A stretch of 64,000 nt of DNA, taken from assembly GCA_035048815.1 (NCBI GenBank), contig JAUCBN010000011.1:16694001-16758000 (forward strand). Reading direction: 5' to 3'. Of this stretch, positions 39,401 to 50,212 are shown piece after piece. Numbering within the stretch: the first letter of the stretch is position 1; each line of letters begins with the position of its first letter. The position numbers were made by a program, and so were the translations under genes. The stretch comes from Abelmoschus esculentus (Eukaryota; Streptophyta; Magnoliopsida; Malvales; Malvaceae). The notes beneath the pieces are model-generated. The model was not told where the DNA came from. It saw only the letters and a program-made list of their open reading frames with translations, and made no database searches.

Positions 39401-41686
39401 AAAAAGGTCATTTAGAAATGCACGTTTTAATCGCAACAAAACGACTACCAAAAGTTATTAAATCAAATTTTATGAGTTTAAAATTATTAATTATGGGATT
39501 TTAAATATAATTATACAAATTAATCCAAAATTTTCAGCTTTTTACTCGGTTAAAATTCAGATTGATTCTCAATAAAGGTCATTTAGACATGCACGTTTTA
39601 ATCGCAACAAAATGAGAACAAAAAGTTATTAAATCAAATTTTATGAGTCCAAATTGTTAATTATGCTCTTTTAAACATAATTATAAATATTAATCTCAAA
39701 TTTTCAGCTTTTTACTTGGTTAAAATTCAAACTGAATCTCAATAATGGTCAATTAGACATACACGTTTTAATCACAACAAAACGACAACTAAAAGTTATT
39801 AAATCAAATTTTATGAGTTCGAATTGTTAATTATACAGATTAGTCTCAACTTTACAGCTTTTTACTTGGTTAAAATTCGAACTGATTCTCAATAACGGTC
39901 ATTTAGACATGCTCGTTTTAATCGCAACGAAATAGCAAACAAAAGTTATTCAATCAAATTTTATGAGTTCAAATCGTTAATTATGGGCTTTTGATCATAA
40001 TTATACAGATTAATCCAAAACTTTCAGCTTTTTACTTGGTTAAAATTCGAACTGATTCCCAATAAAGGTCATTTAGACATACACGTTTTAATCGCAACAA
40101 AACGACTACCAAAAGTTATTAAATGAAATTTTATGAGTTCAAATTGTTAATTATGGGCTTTTTAACATAATTATACAAATTAATCTAAAATTTTCAGCTT
40201 TTTACTCGGTTAAAATTCGAATTGATCCTCAATAAAGGTCATTTAGACATGCACGTTTTAATCGCAACAAAATGACAACCAAAAGTTATTAAATCAAATT
40301 TTATGAGCTCAAATTGTTAATTATAGGCTGTTGAACATAATTATACAGATTAATCCAAAATTTTAAGCTTTTGACTCGGTGAAAATAAAAACTGATTCTC
40401 CATAAAGCCCATTTAGACAAGCACGTTTTAATCGCAAAAAAACGACAACCAAAAGTTATTAAATCAAATTTTATGAGTTCAAATTGTTAATTATGGGCTT
40501 TTGAACATAATTATACAGATTAATCCAATATTTTAATCTTTTTACTCGGTTAAAATTCAAATTGATTCTCCATAAAGCCCGTTTAGACATGCACGTTTTA
40601 ATCGCAACAAAACGACAACCAAAAGTTATTAAATCAAATTTTATGAGTTCAAATTGTTAATTATGGGCTTTTGAACATAATTATATAGATTAATCTAAAA
40701 TTTTTTGCTTTTTACTCGGTTAAAATTCGAACTGATTCTCAATAAAAGTCATTTAGACATGCACATTTTAATCACAACTAAATGACAACCAAAAGTTATT
40801 AGATCAAATTTTATAAGTTCAAATTGTTAATTATGAGCTTTTGAACATAATTATACAGATTAATCTAAAATTTTTAGCTTTTTACTCGGTAAAAATTTGA
40901 ACTGATTTTCAATAAAGTTCATTTAGACATGCACGTTTTAATCCTAACAAAACGACAACCAAAAGTTATTAAATCAAATTTTATGAGTTCAAATTGATAA
41001 TTATGGGCTTTTGAACATAATTATACATATTATTCCAAAATTTTCAGCTTTTTATTCGGTTAAAATTCGGACTAATTCTCAATAAAAGTCATTTAGACAT
41101 GCACGTTTTAATCGCAACAAAACGACAACCAAAAGTTATAAATCAAATTTTATGAGTTCAAATTGTTAATTATGGGCTTTTGGACATAATTATACGGATT
41201 AATTTCAAATTTTCAGCTTTTTACTCAGTTAAAATTTGAACGGATTCTCAATAAAGTTCATTTAGACATGCACGTTTTAATCGCAACAAAACGACTATCA
41301 AAAGTTATTAAATCAAATTTTATGAGTTCAAATTGTTAATTATGAGATTTTGAACATAATTATACAGATTAATCTCAAATTTTCCGCTTTTTACTCGGTT
41401 AAAATTCGAACTGATTCTCCATAAAGCCCATTTAGACGTGCACATTTTAATCGCAACAAAACGACAACCAAAAGTTATTAAATCAAATTTTATGAGTTCA
41501 AATTGTTAATTATGGGCATTTGAATATAATTATATAGATTAATCTCAAATTTTCAACTTTTTACTCGGTTAAAATTCGAACTGATTCTCAATAAAGGTCC
41601 TTTGGACATGCACGTTTTAATCGCAACAAAACGACAACCAAAAGTTATTAAATCAAATTTTATGAGTTCGAATGGTTAATTATGGG
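36437..41686 (+). repeat. 170-bp satellite, subfamily A, divergent forward monomers
   Basis: The same monomer and orientation as 1-33,074 continue to the right of the LTR insertion. About 31 monomers are present, with more substitutions and small indels (for instance short monomers near 39,190 and 39,830) and no obvious higher-order period. The left part retains blocks shared with the segmental units. 36,72x-37,08x matches about 19.02-19.37 and 29.64-29.98 kb, and about 37.37-37.56 matches 26.70-26.90 kb. Three monomers near the right end (about 40,390, 40,565, 41,410) carry CATAAAGCCC, a mark of subfamily B, in forward orientation. Confidence 0.95.
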
Positions 41687-41695
41687 ACGTTAAAC
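41687..41695. other. Satellite strand-switch junction
   Basis: Forward monomers run to GGTTAATTATGGG (ending 41,686). After about nine bases of unrelated sequence (ACGTTAAA and a base either side) the array continues as the reverse complement, beginning CACTAATTAACTATT. Both arms break at the same monomer position, so the junction is an imperfect palindrome (GTTAATTATGGG versus its complement CCCATAATTAAC) that could fold into a hairpin. The first reversed monomer is shortened, jumping from AAAATTTG to GATTAAAACG. Confidence 0.88.
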
Positions 41696-44600
41696 ACTAA
41701 TTAACTATTTTAACTAGTAAAATTTGGATTAAAACGTAGATTGTCTAAAAAGGCTTTATAGATAATCCATTCGATTTTAACCGAGTAAAAAGTATAAAAT
41801 TGAGATTAATATGTATAATTTAGTTCAAAAACCCATAATTAACTTTTTGAATTCATAAAATTTGATTTATAACATTTGGTTGTCTTTTGTTGGGATTAAA
41901 ACATGAATTTCTAAAAAGGCTTTATAGAGAATCCGTTAGAATTTTAACCGAGTAAAAAACTGAATATTTTAGATTAATTTGTATAGCTTTGTTCAAAAGC
42001 CCATAATTAACTATTTGAACTCATAAAATTTGATTTAATAGCATCTAGTTGTTGGGACTAAAACGTGCATGTCTGAAAAGGCTTTATAGATAATCCGTTC
42101 AAATTTTAACCGAATAAAAGCTGAATATTTTAGATTAATTTGTATAACTTTATTAAAAAGACTATAATTAACTATTTGTACTCATAAAATTTGATTTAAT
42201 AACATTTAGTTTTCGTTTTGTTGTGATTAAAACGAGCATGTCTAAAAAGGCTTTATAGAGAATCCGTTCGAATTTTAACCGAGTAAAAAGGTGAAAATTT
42301 TAGACTATATTTTTAATTTTGTTCAAAAGACCTTAATTAACTATTTGAACTCATAAAATTTGATTTAATAATATCTGGTTGTCGTTTTGTTAGGATTAAA
42401 TCGTGCAATTGTAAAATGGCTTTATAGAGAATTCGTTCGAATTTTAACCGAGTAAAAAACTGAAAATTTGAGATTAATATGTATAATTTTTTTAAAAAGC
42501 CACTAATTAACTATTTTCACTAATAAAATTTGATTTAATAACATTTGATTATCGTTTTGTTGGGATTAAAATGTACATGTCTAAAAAGGCAATATAAAGA
42601 ATTCCTTCGAATTTTAACCGAGAAAAAGCAAAAAATTTTATATTAATTTGTATAATTTTGTTCAAAAGCCCATAATTAACTATTTGAACTCTTAAAATTT
42701 GATTTAATAACATTTGGTTATCGTTTTGTTGGGATTAAAACGTGCATGTATAAAAAGGCTTTATAGAGAATCCGTTAGAATTTTAACCAAGTAAAAAGCT
42801 TAATATTTTAGATTAATTTGTATAACTTTGTTCAAAAGCCCATAATTAACTATGTTAACTTATAGAATTTGATTTAATTGCATCTATTTGTCGTTTTGTT
42901 GGGACTAAAACGTGTATGTCTGAAAATACTTTATATTGTGTCTGTTCGAATTTTAACCGTGTAAAAAGCTGAAAATTTTATATTAATTTGTTTAATTTTA
43001 TTCAAAATCCCATAAATAACTATTTGAACGCGTAAAATTTGATTTAATAACATCAGAATGTCGTTTTGTTGGGATTAAAACGTACATTGTCTAAAAAGGC
43101 TTTATAGATAATCCATTCGATTTTAACCAAGTAAAAAGTTTAAAAATTGAGAATAATATGTATAATTTAGTTCAAAAACCCATAACTAACTTTTTGAATT
43201 CATAAAATTTGATTTAATAACATTTGGTTGTCTTTTGTTGGGATTAAAACGTGAATGTCTAAAAAGGCTTTATAGAGAATCCGTTAGAATTTTAACCGAG
43301 TAAAAAACTGAATATTTTAGATTAATTTGTATAACTTTGTTAAAAAGCCCATAATTAACTATTTGAACTCATTAAATTTGATTTAATAGCATCTAGTTGT
43401 TGTTTTGTTGGTACTGAAACGTGCATGTCTGAAAAGGCTTTATAGATAATCCGTTCAAATTTTAACCGAGTAAAAGCTGAATATTTTAGATTAATTTGTA
43501 TAACTTTATTAAAAAGCCTATAATTATCTATTTGAACTCATAAAATTTGATTTAATAACATTTAGTTGTCGTTCTGTTGGGATTAAAATGAGCATGTCTA
43601 AAAAGGCTTTATAGAGAATCCGTTCGAATTTTAACCGAGTAAAAAGGTGAAAATTTTAGACTATTTTTTTAATTTTGTTCAAAAGACCTTAATTAACTAT
43701 TTGAACTCATAAAATTTGATTTAATAATATCTGGTTGTCGTTTTGTTAGGATTAAACCGTGCATGTGTTAAAAGGCTTTATAGAGAATTCGTTCGAATTT
43801 TAACCGAGTAAAAAACTGAAAATTTGAGATTAATATATATAATTTTTTTCAAAAGCAACTAATTAACTATTTTAACTAATAAAATTTGATTTAATAACAT
43901 TTGATTGTCGTTTTGTTGGATTAAAACGTGCATGTCTAAAAAGGCAATATAAAGAATTCGTTCGAATTTTAACCGAGAAAAAGCAAAAAAAATTATATTA
44001 ATTTGTATAATTTTGTTCAAAAGCCCATAATTAACTATTTGAAATCGTAAAATTTGATTTAATAACATTTGGTTGTCGTTTTGTTGGGATTAAAACGTGC
44101 ATGTATAAAAAGGCTTTATAGAGAATCCGTTAGAATTTTAACCGAGTAAAAAGCTGAATATTTTAGATTAATTTGTATAACTTTGTTCAAAAGCCCATAA
44201 TTAACTATGTTAACACATAAAATTTGATTTAATTGCATCTATTTGTCGTTTTGTTGGGACTAAAACGTGTTTGTCTGAAAATGCTTTATAGAGTATCAGT
44301 TCGAATTTTAACCGAGTAAAAAGCTGAAAATTTTAGATTAATCTGTTTAATTTTGTTCAAAATCCCATAAATAACTATTTGAACGCATAAAATTTGATTT
44401 AATAACATCTGGATGTCGTTTTGTTTGGATTAAAACGTACATTGTCTAAAAAGGCTTTATAGATAATCCATTCGATTTTAACAAAGTAAAAAGTTTAAAA
44501 TTGAGATTAATATGTATAATTTAGTTCAAAAACCCATAATTAACTTTTTGAATTCATAAAATTTGATTTAATAACATTTGGTTGTCTTTTGTTGGGATTA

Positions 44601-45546
44601 AAACATGAATGTCTAAAAAGGCTTTATAGAGAATCCGTTAGAATTTTAACCGAGTAAAAAACTGAATATTTTAGATTAATTTGTATAGCTTTGTTAAAAA
44701 GCGCATAATTAACTATTTGAACTCATAAAATTTGATTTAATAGCATCTAGTTGTTGGGACTAAAACGTGCATGTCTGAAAAGGCTTTATAGATAATCCGT
44801 TCAAATTTTAACCGAGTAAAAGCTGAATATTTTAGATTAATTTGTATAACTTTATTAAAAAGCCTATAATTAACTATTTGTACTCATAAAATTTGATTTA
44901 ATAACATTTAGTTGTCGTTTTGTTTGGATTAAAACGAGCATGTCTAAAAAGGCTTTATAGAGAATCCGTTCGAATTTTAACCGAGTAAAAAGGTGAAAAT
45001 TTTAGACTATATTTTTAATTTTGTTCAAAAGACCTTAATTAACTATTTGAACTCATAAAATTTAATTTAATAATATCTGGTTGTCGTTTTGTTAGTATTA
45101 AATCGTGCAATTGTAAAAAGGCTTTATAGAGAATTCGTTCGAATTTTAACCGAGTAAAAAACTGAAAATTTGAGATTAATATGTATAATTTTGTTCAAAA
45201 TGCACTAATTAACTATTTTAACTAATAAAATTTGATTTAATAATATTTGATTGTCGTTTTGTTGGGATTAAAACGAGCATGTCTAAAAAGGTAATATATA
45301 GAGTTCGTTCGAATTTTAACCGAGAAAAAGCTAAAAATTTTATATTAATTTGTATAATTTTGTTCAAAAGCCCATAATTAACTATTTGAACTCATGAAAT
45401 TTGATTTAATAACATCTGGTTTTTGTTTTGTTGGGATTAATATGTGCATGTCTAAGTGGGCTTTATGGAAGATCCGTTCCAATTTTAACCAGTAAAATGT
45501 TGAAAATTTGAGATTAATTTGTATAATTTTGTTCAAAAGCCCATAA
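41696..45546 (-). repeat. 170-bp satellite, subfamily B, reversed arm, part 1
   Basis: Reverse complement of the monomer in the forward arm. Subfamily B is marked (reading the plus strand) by GGCTTTATAGAGAATCCGTT, GTTGGGATTAAAACG, AACATCTGGTTGTC and TTTTGTTCAAAAGCCC, all of which differ from the reverse complement of subfamily A at fixed positions. Monomer spacing here is about 162-170 bp. It ends at CCCATAA, where a truncated LINE is inserted. Confidence 0.95.
41741..45380 (-). repeat. 8-monomer (about 1.35-kb) higher-order repeat in the reversed arm
   Basis: The unusual variant ATTGTCTAAAAAGG with a TAATCCATTCGATTTT neighbour occurs at 41,741, 43,087 and 44,442 (spacings 1,346 and 1,355). 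Other markers follow in the same order in each copy. One is AAAAAGGTGAAAATTTTAGA with AAAAGACCTTAATT, another is a short monomer with GCATCTAGTTGTTGG, and another is AAAAAGGCAATATA. Two complete copies and about six monomers of a third are present. The repeat abuts the strand switch and is lost by about 45,380. Confidence 0.87.
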
Positions 45547-45552
45547 GTCTTC

Positions 45553-46312
45553 CAAAAGCATCCGAAGGTATAGGGTTTCGCGATCTTCACCACTTCAATG
45601 TTGCTTTACTAGGAAAACAGATCTAGCGTCTGGTTTCTGAACCTGATAATCTCCTTAGTCTGGTCTACAAATTCAAGTGTTACCTATTGAGTTTTATCCT
45701 CGATTCTACTCACACTCGACGATCTTCTTTTGCTTGAAAAGGCCTTATTGTTACTATCTCTAAGCTTCGCGATGGTTTTCTCAAATGCCCAGGTATATCT
45801 TGCCAAGCTCAAATCCACTTTGACAAATGGGGTGGCTCTCAGCCTGTCAACCTTTATGGTGATTATAAGATAAATGACTAAGTCCCTCTTCGAGCAGGTA
45901 CTTTCATGTTGCCTAATTTACCCCGATGGGATGAATCAAAAGTCAGAGAATACTTCTCCCACGAAGATGACAACACCATACTTAATGTACCCATTATTAA
46001 TAACACAAATGATACCACCCTTTGGGGGTACCATGACTCTGTCCTGTACACGATTCAGTCTGGTTAACAATTTTTACAGTTACAGCTAGGGCCAGTTAAC
46101 AGACCCTCCAAACTTTGGAAAACTATATCTAAACTGCCCACTCTTCCCAAGGTTCGTACCTTTGGATGGCGTTTATATCATGATGTACTCTCATCTGGCC
46201 ATAAAATCCTCCAAGCCGATCTTGGTATGGGGTATGTCCCATCTGTAACATAACCATCAAAACCATCCTCCATGCTATGCGGGACTGTCCTAATGCCAAG
46301 GAGGCACTGTAG
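45553..46312 (+). pseudogene. LINE ORF2 fragment: post-RT linker and zf-RVT-like region
   Basis: Plus-strand homologue of 49.3-50.1 kb in the long element. Recognisable pieces in order are RDLHHFN, a LGKQI followed by TAG where TGG (Trp) is expected, EPDNLL, QIHFDKWGGSQPV, VPLRAGTFMLPNLPRWDESK and RPSKLWKT. The frame is broken by several stops and shifts (for example KINDQ reads as a stop near 45,880), so no product can be made. It connects in position to the RNase H frame that follows. Confidence 0.8.
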
Positions 46313-47092
46313 TTGGCAGGGCTTCCTACACGAATTTTCTCCAATGCATTTGACTCCCCCCACAAGTGGCTTTTTGATGTAGTTGGTTTTCTCTCTTTAC
46401 ATCAATTTTCCCTTCTTATCATGATCCTTTGGAATTTATGGAATCGCCAAAATGATTTTGTCCATAATAGCCATCTCACACCGGTTTTGTTAACTATATC
46501 CAATGCACAAAAACTTTTTTATGACTACACATCAATTAATGATGCCTCCCATCTACGTTCCCGGATAGCTGAGCCCACCTTTGCTCAAACTAGATGGACG
46601 AAACCGAACCCTGATTTCGTCAAGATTAACACGGATGGTGCCTTTGATCCTGTATTAAGAGGTGCTGCTGGTGGTGTCATTACTAGGGGCTTCTCCGACA
46701 TCGACCTTGGTGATTGTTCTATGCCCCTCATCTGCCCGGACCCCACTTCAGCTGAGGCTCTTGCCATTTTGGAAGGTCTAAAGTTTGCAATTTCTAATAG
46801 TCGGACTAATGTGGTCTTTGAGACTGATTCAGTTTCCATTGCCAACAAGGTTAACAACACACATCAACAAGATCTTTCCCCCGTGCAACATTTGTTGTGT
46901 CGTATCCGCTCCACTCATGGTACTTTGCTTGATTGTAAGATTTGTTATGTACCTAGAGATACAAACGTTGTAGCACATGTCTTAGCTACTGGGGCTTTGC
47001 GTTATTTTATTTATTGCTCTTTTGAATGTAACTTTCATGATTATATTCGAGCTTCTATAAATTCGGAGAGGTTCTCCTCTTCTCCTCAATAA
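46313..47092 (+). pseudogene. LINE ORF2 tail with RNase H domain
   Basis: Open frame of 259 residues, the C-terminal end of a truncated ORF2 rather than an independent gene; its first codon is a TTG inside the parent frame. Residues 1-100 are the tail of the zf-RVT/linker region. Residues 104-230 are an RNase H-like fold of the type carried by some plant L1 elements. D108 (KINTDGAF), E148 (SAEALAILEGL), D172 (FETDS) and D216 with H222 (RDTNVVAHVLA) are in the places expected of the catalytic set, so the site is intact by inspection. In life the domain would remove the RNA strand after reverse transcription. The copy has no promoter and lacks EN and RT. Confidence 0.85.
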
Positions 47093-47185
47093 AACCATGG
47101 GTACTCTTTTCCCCATAGGGGCCTCCTCACCTTCTAGGGGTGAATGACTATAGGGTTTTTTTAATAAGGCCCTTTCAATAAAAAA
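47093..47185 (+). other. 3' UTR and A-rich tail of the truncated LINE
   Basis: From the ORF2 stop to the satellite. It shares TACTCTTTTCCCCATAGGGG with the long copy and ends CCCTTTCAATAAAAAA. The AATAAA hexamer could serve as a polyadenylation signal. Confidence 0.7.
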
Positions 47186-48469
47186 CTATTTTAACTAATA
47201 AATTTGTTTTATTAACATTTTGTTGTCGTTTTGTTGGGATTAAAATATGCATGTCTAAAAAGGCATTATAAAGAATTCGTTCAAATTTTAACCGAGAAAA
47301 AAACTAAAATTTTAGATTAATTTGTATAATCTTGTTCAAAAGCCCATAATTAACTATTTGAACTCATAAAATTTGACTTAATAACATCTGGTTGTCGTTT
47401 TGTTTGGATTAAAACGTACATGTCTAAAAAGATTTTATAGAGAATCCATTCGAATATTAAACGAGTAAAAAGATGAAAATTTTATATTAATCTGTATAAT
47501 TTCGTTCAAAAGCCCATAATTAACTATTTGAACTCATAAAATTTGATTTAATAACATCTGGTTGTCGTTTTGTTGGGACTAAAATGTGTATGTCTAAATG
47601 GGCATTATAGAGGATTTGTTCCAATTTTAACCGAGTAAAAAGTTAGAAATTTGAGATTAATATGTATAATTTTGTTTAAAAGCCAATAATTAACTATTTG
47701 AAATCATAAAATTTGATTTAATAACATCTGGTTGTCATTTTGTTGGGACTAAAACGTGCATATCTAAACGAGAATTATGGAGGATTTGTTCCAATTTTAA
47801 CCGAGTAAAAAGTTTAAAATTTGAGATTAATATGTATAATTTTGTTTAAAAGCCAATAATTAACTATTTGAACTCATAAAATTTGATTTAATAATATTTG
47901 GTTGTCGTTTAGTTGGGATAAAAACGAACATATCTAAAAAGGCTTTATAGAGAATCCGTTCGAATTTTGACAGAGTAAAAAGCTAAAAATTTTAGATTAA
48001 TCTGTATAATTTTGTTCAAAAGCTCATAATTAACTATTTGAACACATAAAATTTGATTTAATAACATCTGATTTTTGTTTTGTTGGGATTAAAATGTGCA
48101 TATCTAAAAAGGCTTTATAGAGAATCCGTTCGAATTTTAACCGAGTAAAAAGCTAAAAATTTTAGATTAATCTGTTTAATTTTGTTCAAAAACCCATAAT
48201 TAACTATTTTAACTCTTAAAATTTGATTTAATAAGATCTGATTGTCGTTTTGTTAGGATTCAAACTTGTATGTCTAAATAGGCTTTATAGAGAATCCTTT
48301 CGAATTTTAACCTTGTAAAAAGCTAAAAATTTTAGAATAATCTGTAAAATTTTGTTCAAAAGCCCATAATTAACTTTTTGAACTCATAAAATTTAATTTA
48401 ATAACATCTGGATAATGTTTTCTTGGGATTAAAACGTGCATATCTAAATGAGATTTATAGAGGATCTTT
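47186..48469 (-). repeat. 170-bp satellite, subfamily B, reversed arm, part 2
   Basis: About 7.5 reversed monomers between the two LINE copies, with the subfamily B marks (GTTGGGATTAAAACG, AACATCTGGTTGTC). No clear higher-order period. It ends AGAGGATCTTT at the target site of the long LINE. Confidence 0.93.
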
Positions 48470-48478
48470 TCCATTTTT
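48470..48478. repeat. Left target-site duplication of the long LINE
   Basis: TCCATTTTT, matching 56,992-57,000. It runs into the T-tract that is the poly(A) tail on the minus strand, so its right edge is uncertain by a few bases. Confidence 0.75.
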
Positions 48479-48481
48479 TTT

Positions 48482-48568
48482 GAGGGAAAGGGGCTCATTA
48501 AAAAAACCCTATACCTAATCATCCCGAGAGTTGAGTAGGCCCCTATGGGGAAAAGAGTACCCAAGGTT
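48482..48568 (-). other. 3' UTR and poly(A) tract of the long LINE
   Basis: About 87 bases after the ORF2 stop. They contain the family signature CCCCTATGGGGAAAAGAGTA on the plus strand and end at a run of T that represents the A tail. Confidence 0.75.
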
Positions 48569-49174
48569 TTATTGAGAAGAAGAGGAGAACCACTCCAGGT
48601 TTACAGAAGCCCGAATGAAGTCGGAAAAAATACAATCAAAAGAGCAAGAATCAAAAGAACGTAAAGCCCTAGTAGCTAAAATATAGACTACAACATTTGT
48701 ATCTCTAGATACATAACAAATCTTACAATCAGGCAGAGTACCAAGAGTGGAGCGGATGCGAGACACCAAATGTCGCACTGTGGAAAGATCTTGATGATGA
48801 GCGTTGTTAACTTTGTTGGCAATTGAAGCAGAATATGTTTCAATAACCATATTAGTCCAACCATTAGCGACAGCCAATCTTAAACCTTCTAGAATAGCGA
48901 GGGCCTCGGCAGAGGCTGGGTCCGGACAAACAAGAGGCATAGAGTAACCACCAAGGACGGAGCTAGAAGTGTCACGAGCAATGACGCCTATAGTAGTACC
49001 CCTTAACACACGATCAAAGACCCTATTCGTATTAATTTTAATGACACCAGGGGCCGGTTTCGTCCATCTAGCTTGAGCGAAGGTGAGCTCAGCTAGCCGG
49101 GAACGTTGATGGAAAGCATCATTAACTGTTGTGTAGTCATTGAAAATGTTAGAGCATTGGAAACATTTAAGCAA
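48569..49174 (-). pseudogene. LINE ORF2 RNase H domain, catalytic residues lost
   Basis: Open frame of 201 residues at the C-terminal end of ORF2, colinear with the RNase H domain of the truncated copy at 46.3-47.1 kb. The first catalytic aspartate is replaced (KINTNRVF, N50, where the other copy has KINTDGAF). The third is replaced by tyrosine (IETYS, Y114, versus FETDS). E90 (SAEALAILEGL) is retained, and RDTNVVVYILA has lost the histidine. The frame is open but the enzyme should be inactive. D-to-N with G-to-R next to it fits G-to-A decay; D-to-Y does not. Confidence 0.87.
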
Positions 49175-49227
49175 ACCGGTTGGAGATGGTTGTTATGTAC
49201 AAAGTCATTACGGCGATTCCATAAATT

Positions 49228-50194
49228 CTATAAGATCGTAATAAGAAACGAGATTTGATGCAAGGAAAGAAAACCAACAACATCAGAAAGCCATTGATGG
49301 GGGGAGATATAATTATTGGACAAAATTCGAGTGGAAAACCCTTCCAAATGGAACACCTCCTTAGTACTAGGATAATCCCTCATAACATGGAGAGTGGATT
49401 CAATGGCCATGTAACAAATAGGGAAAACCCCGTACCAAGATTGGCTTGAAGGATTTTATGGCCAGAGGGTAGTGCATCATGACATAATCGTCATCCAAAG
49501 GAACAAACCTTGGGTAGAGTAGGAAATTTGGATAGGATTTTCCAAAGTTTAGAGGGCCTGTTAACTGGCCCTGGCTGCAACTGCAAAAATTGATAACCAT
49601 ACCGTACTGTATAGATACCAGAGTCATGGTGACCCAAAAGTTTGGTGTCTCTTATATCATTAATAATCGACACATTAAGTATGGTGTTAGCATTTTCATG
49701 GGAAAAGTAATCTCTAACTTTTGATTCATCCCATCGGGGTAGGTTAGGCACCATGAAGGCACCTGCACGAAGAGGGACTTCTTCATTCACCTCATAATCA
49801 CCATAAAGGTGTACAGGCTGAGAGCCACCCATTTGTCAAAGTGGATCTGAATGTTACTGGACATTCCAGGACGTTTGAAAAAACCATTACGAAGTTTAGA
49901 GATAGCTAAGCTGAGACCTTTCCACGCAAAGGAAGAACTCCGAGTGTAATCAGAATCAAGGATCGAGCCCGTTGGGTAGTACTTGCATTTGTAAACCTGA
50001 CTAAGAAGGTTATCAGGTTCACAAACTAAACACCAAATTTGTTTACCTAGCAAAGCAATATTAAAATGGTGTAGGTCACAAAATCCTTCATCACTTGCTA
50101 CTTTCGGTGGACAGATAATGTCCCAAGGAAGCATATGCAAACCACGCTTGTAAGCTTTCCCAGACCACCAGTATCGATGGATTAAAGTGATCAT
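49228..50194 (-). pseudogene. LINE ORF2 linker and zf-RVT-like region
   Basis: Minus-strand frames at 49,787-50,194, 49,491-49,832 and 49,228-49,410 carry in order YWWSGKA, WDIICPPK, DLHHFNIALLGKQIW, then QIHFDKW, VPLRAGAFMVPNLPRWDESK, RPSKLWK, and finally a stretch around HVMRDYPSTKEVFHLE. This is the usual order after the RT of plant L1 ORF2. Two or more frameshifts separate the frames, and an in-frame TAA at 50,210-50,212 separates this region from the RT domain. Confidence 0.82.
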
Positions 50195-50212
50195 GTCATC
50201 AATAATGTTTTA

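Larger units (their letters stand above)
45547..47185 (+). mobile_element. 5'-truncated L1-type LINE
   Basis: Insertion into a subfamily B monomer. It begins abruptly inside ORF2 just after the RT domain, runs through a zf-RVT-like region and an RNase H domain to a stop at 47,092, and ends with a short 3' UTR and A-rich tail (AATAAAAAA). The 3' UTR (TACTCTTTTCCCCATAGGGG, then ATAGGGTTTTTTTAAT) matches the far end of the long LINE at 48.5 kb, so both belong to one family in opposite orientations. 5' truncation is normal for target-primed reverse transcription. No convincing target-site duplication was found: the left flank is CCCATAA and the right resumes as AACTATTTT. Confidence 0.9.

Noticed and set aside
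46129..46365. Minus-strand frames of 61-91 codons over the truncated LINE (46,129-46,365; 46,585-46,860)
   Set aside because: Shadows of the plus-strand ORF2 tail, which has the recognisable RNase H residues.
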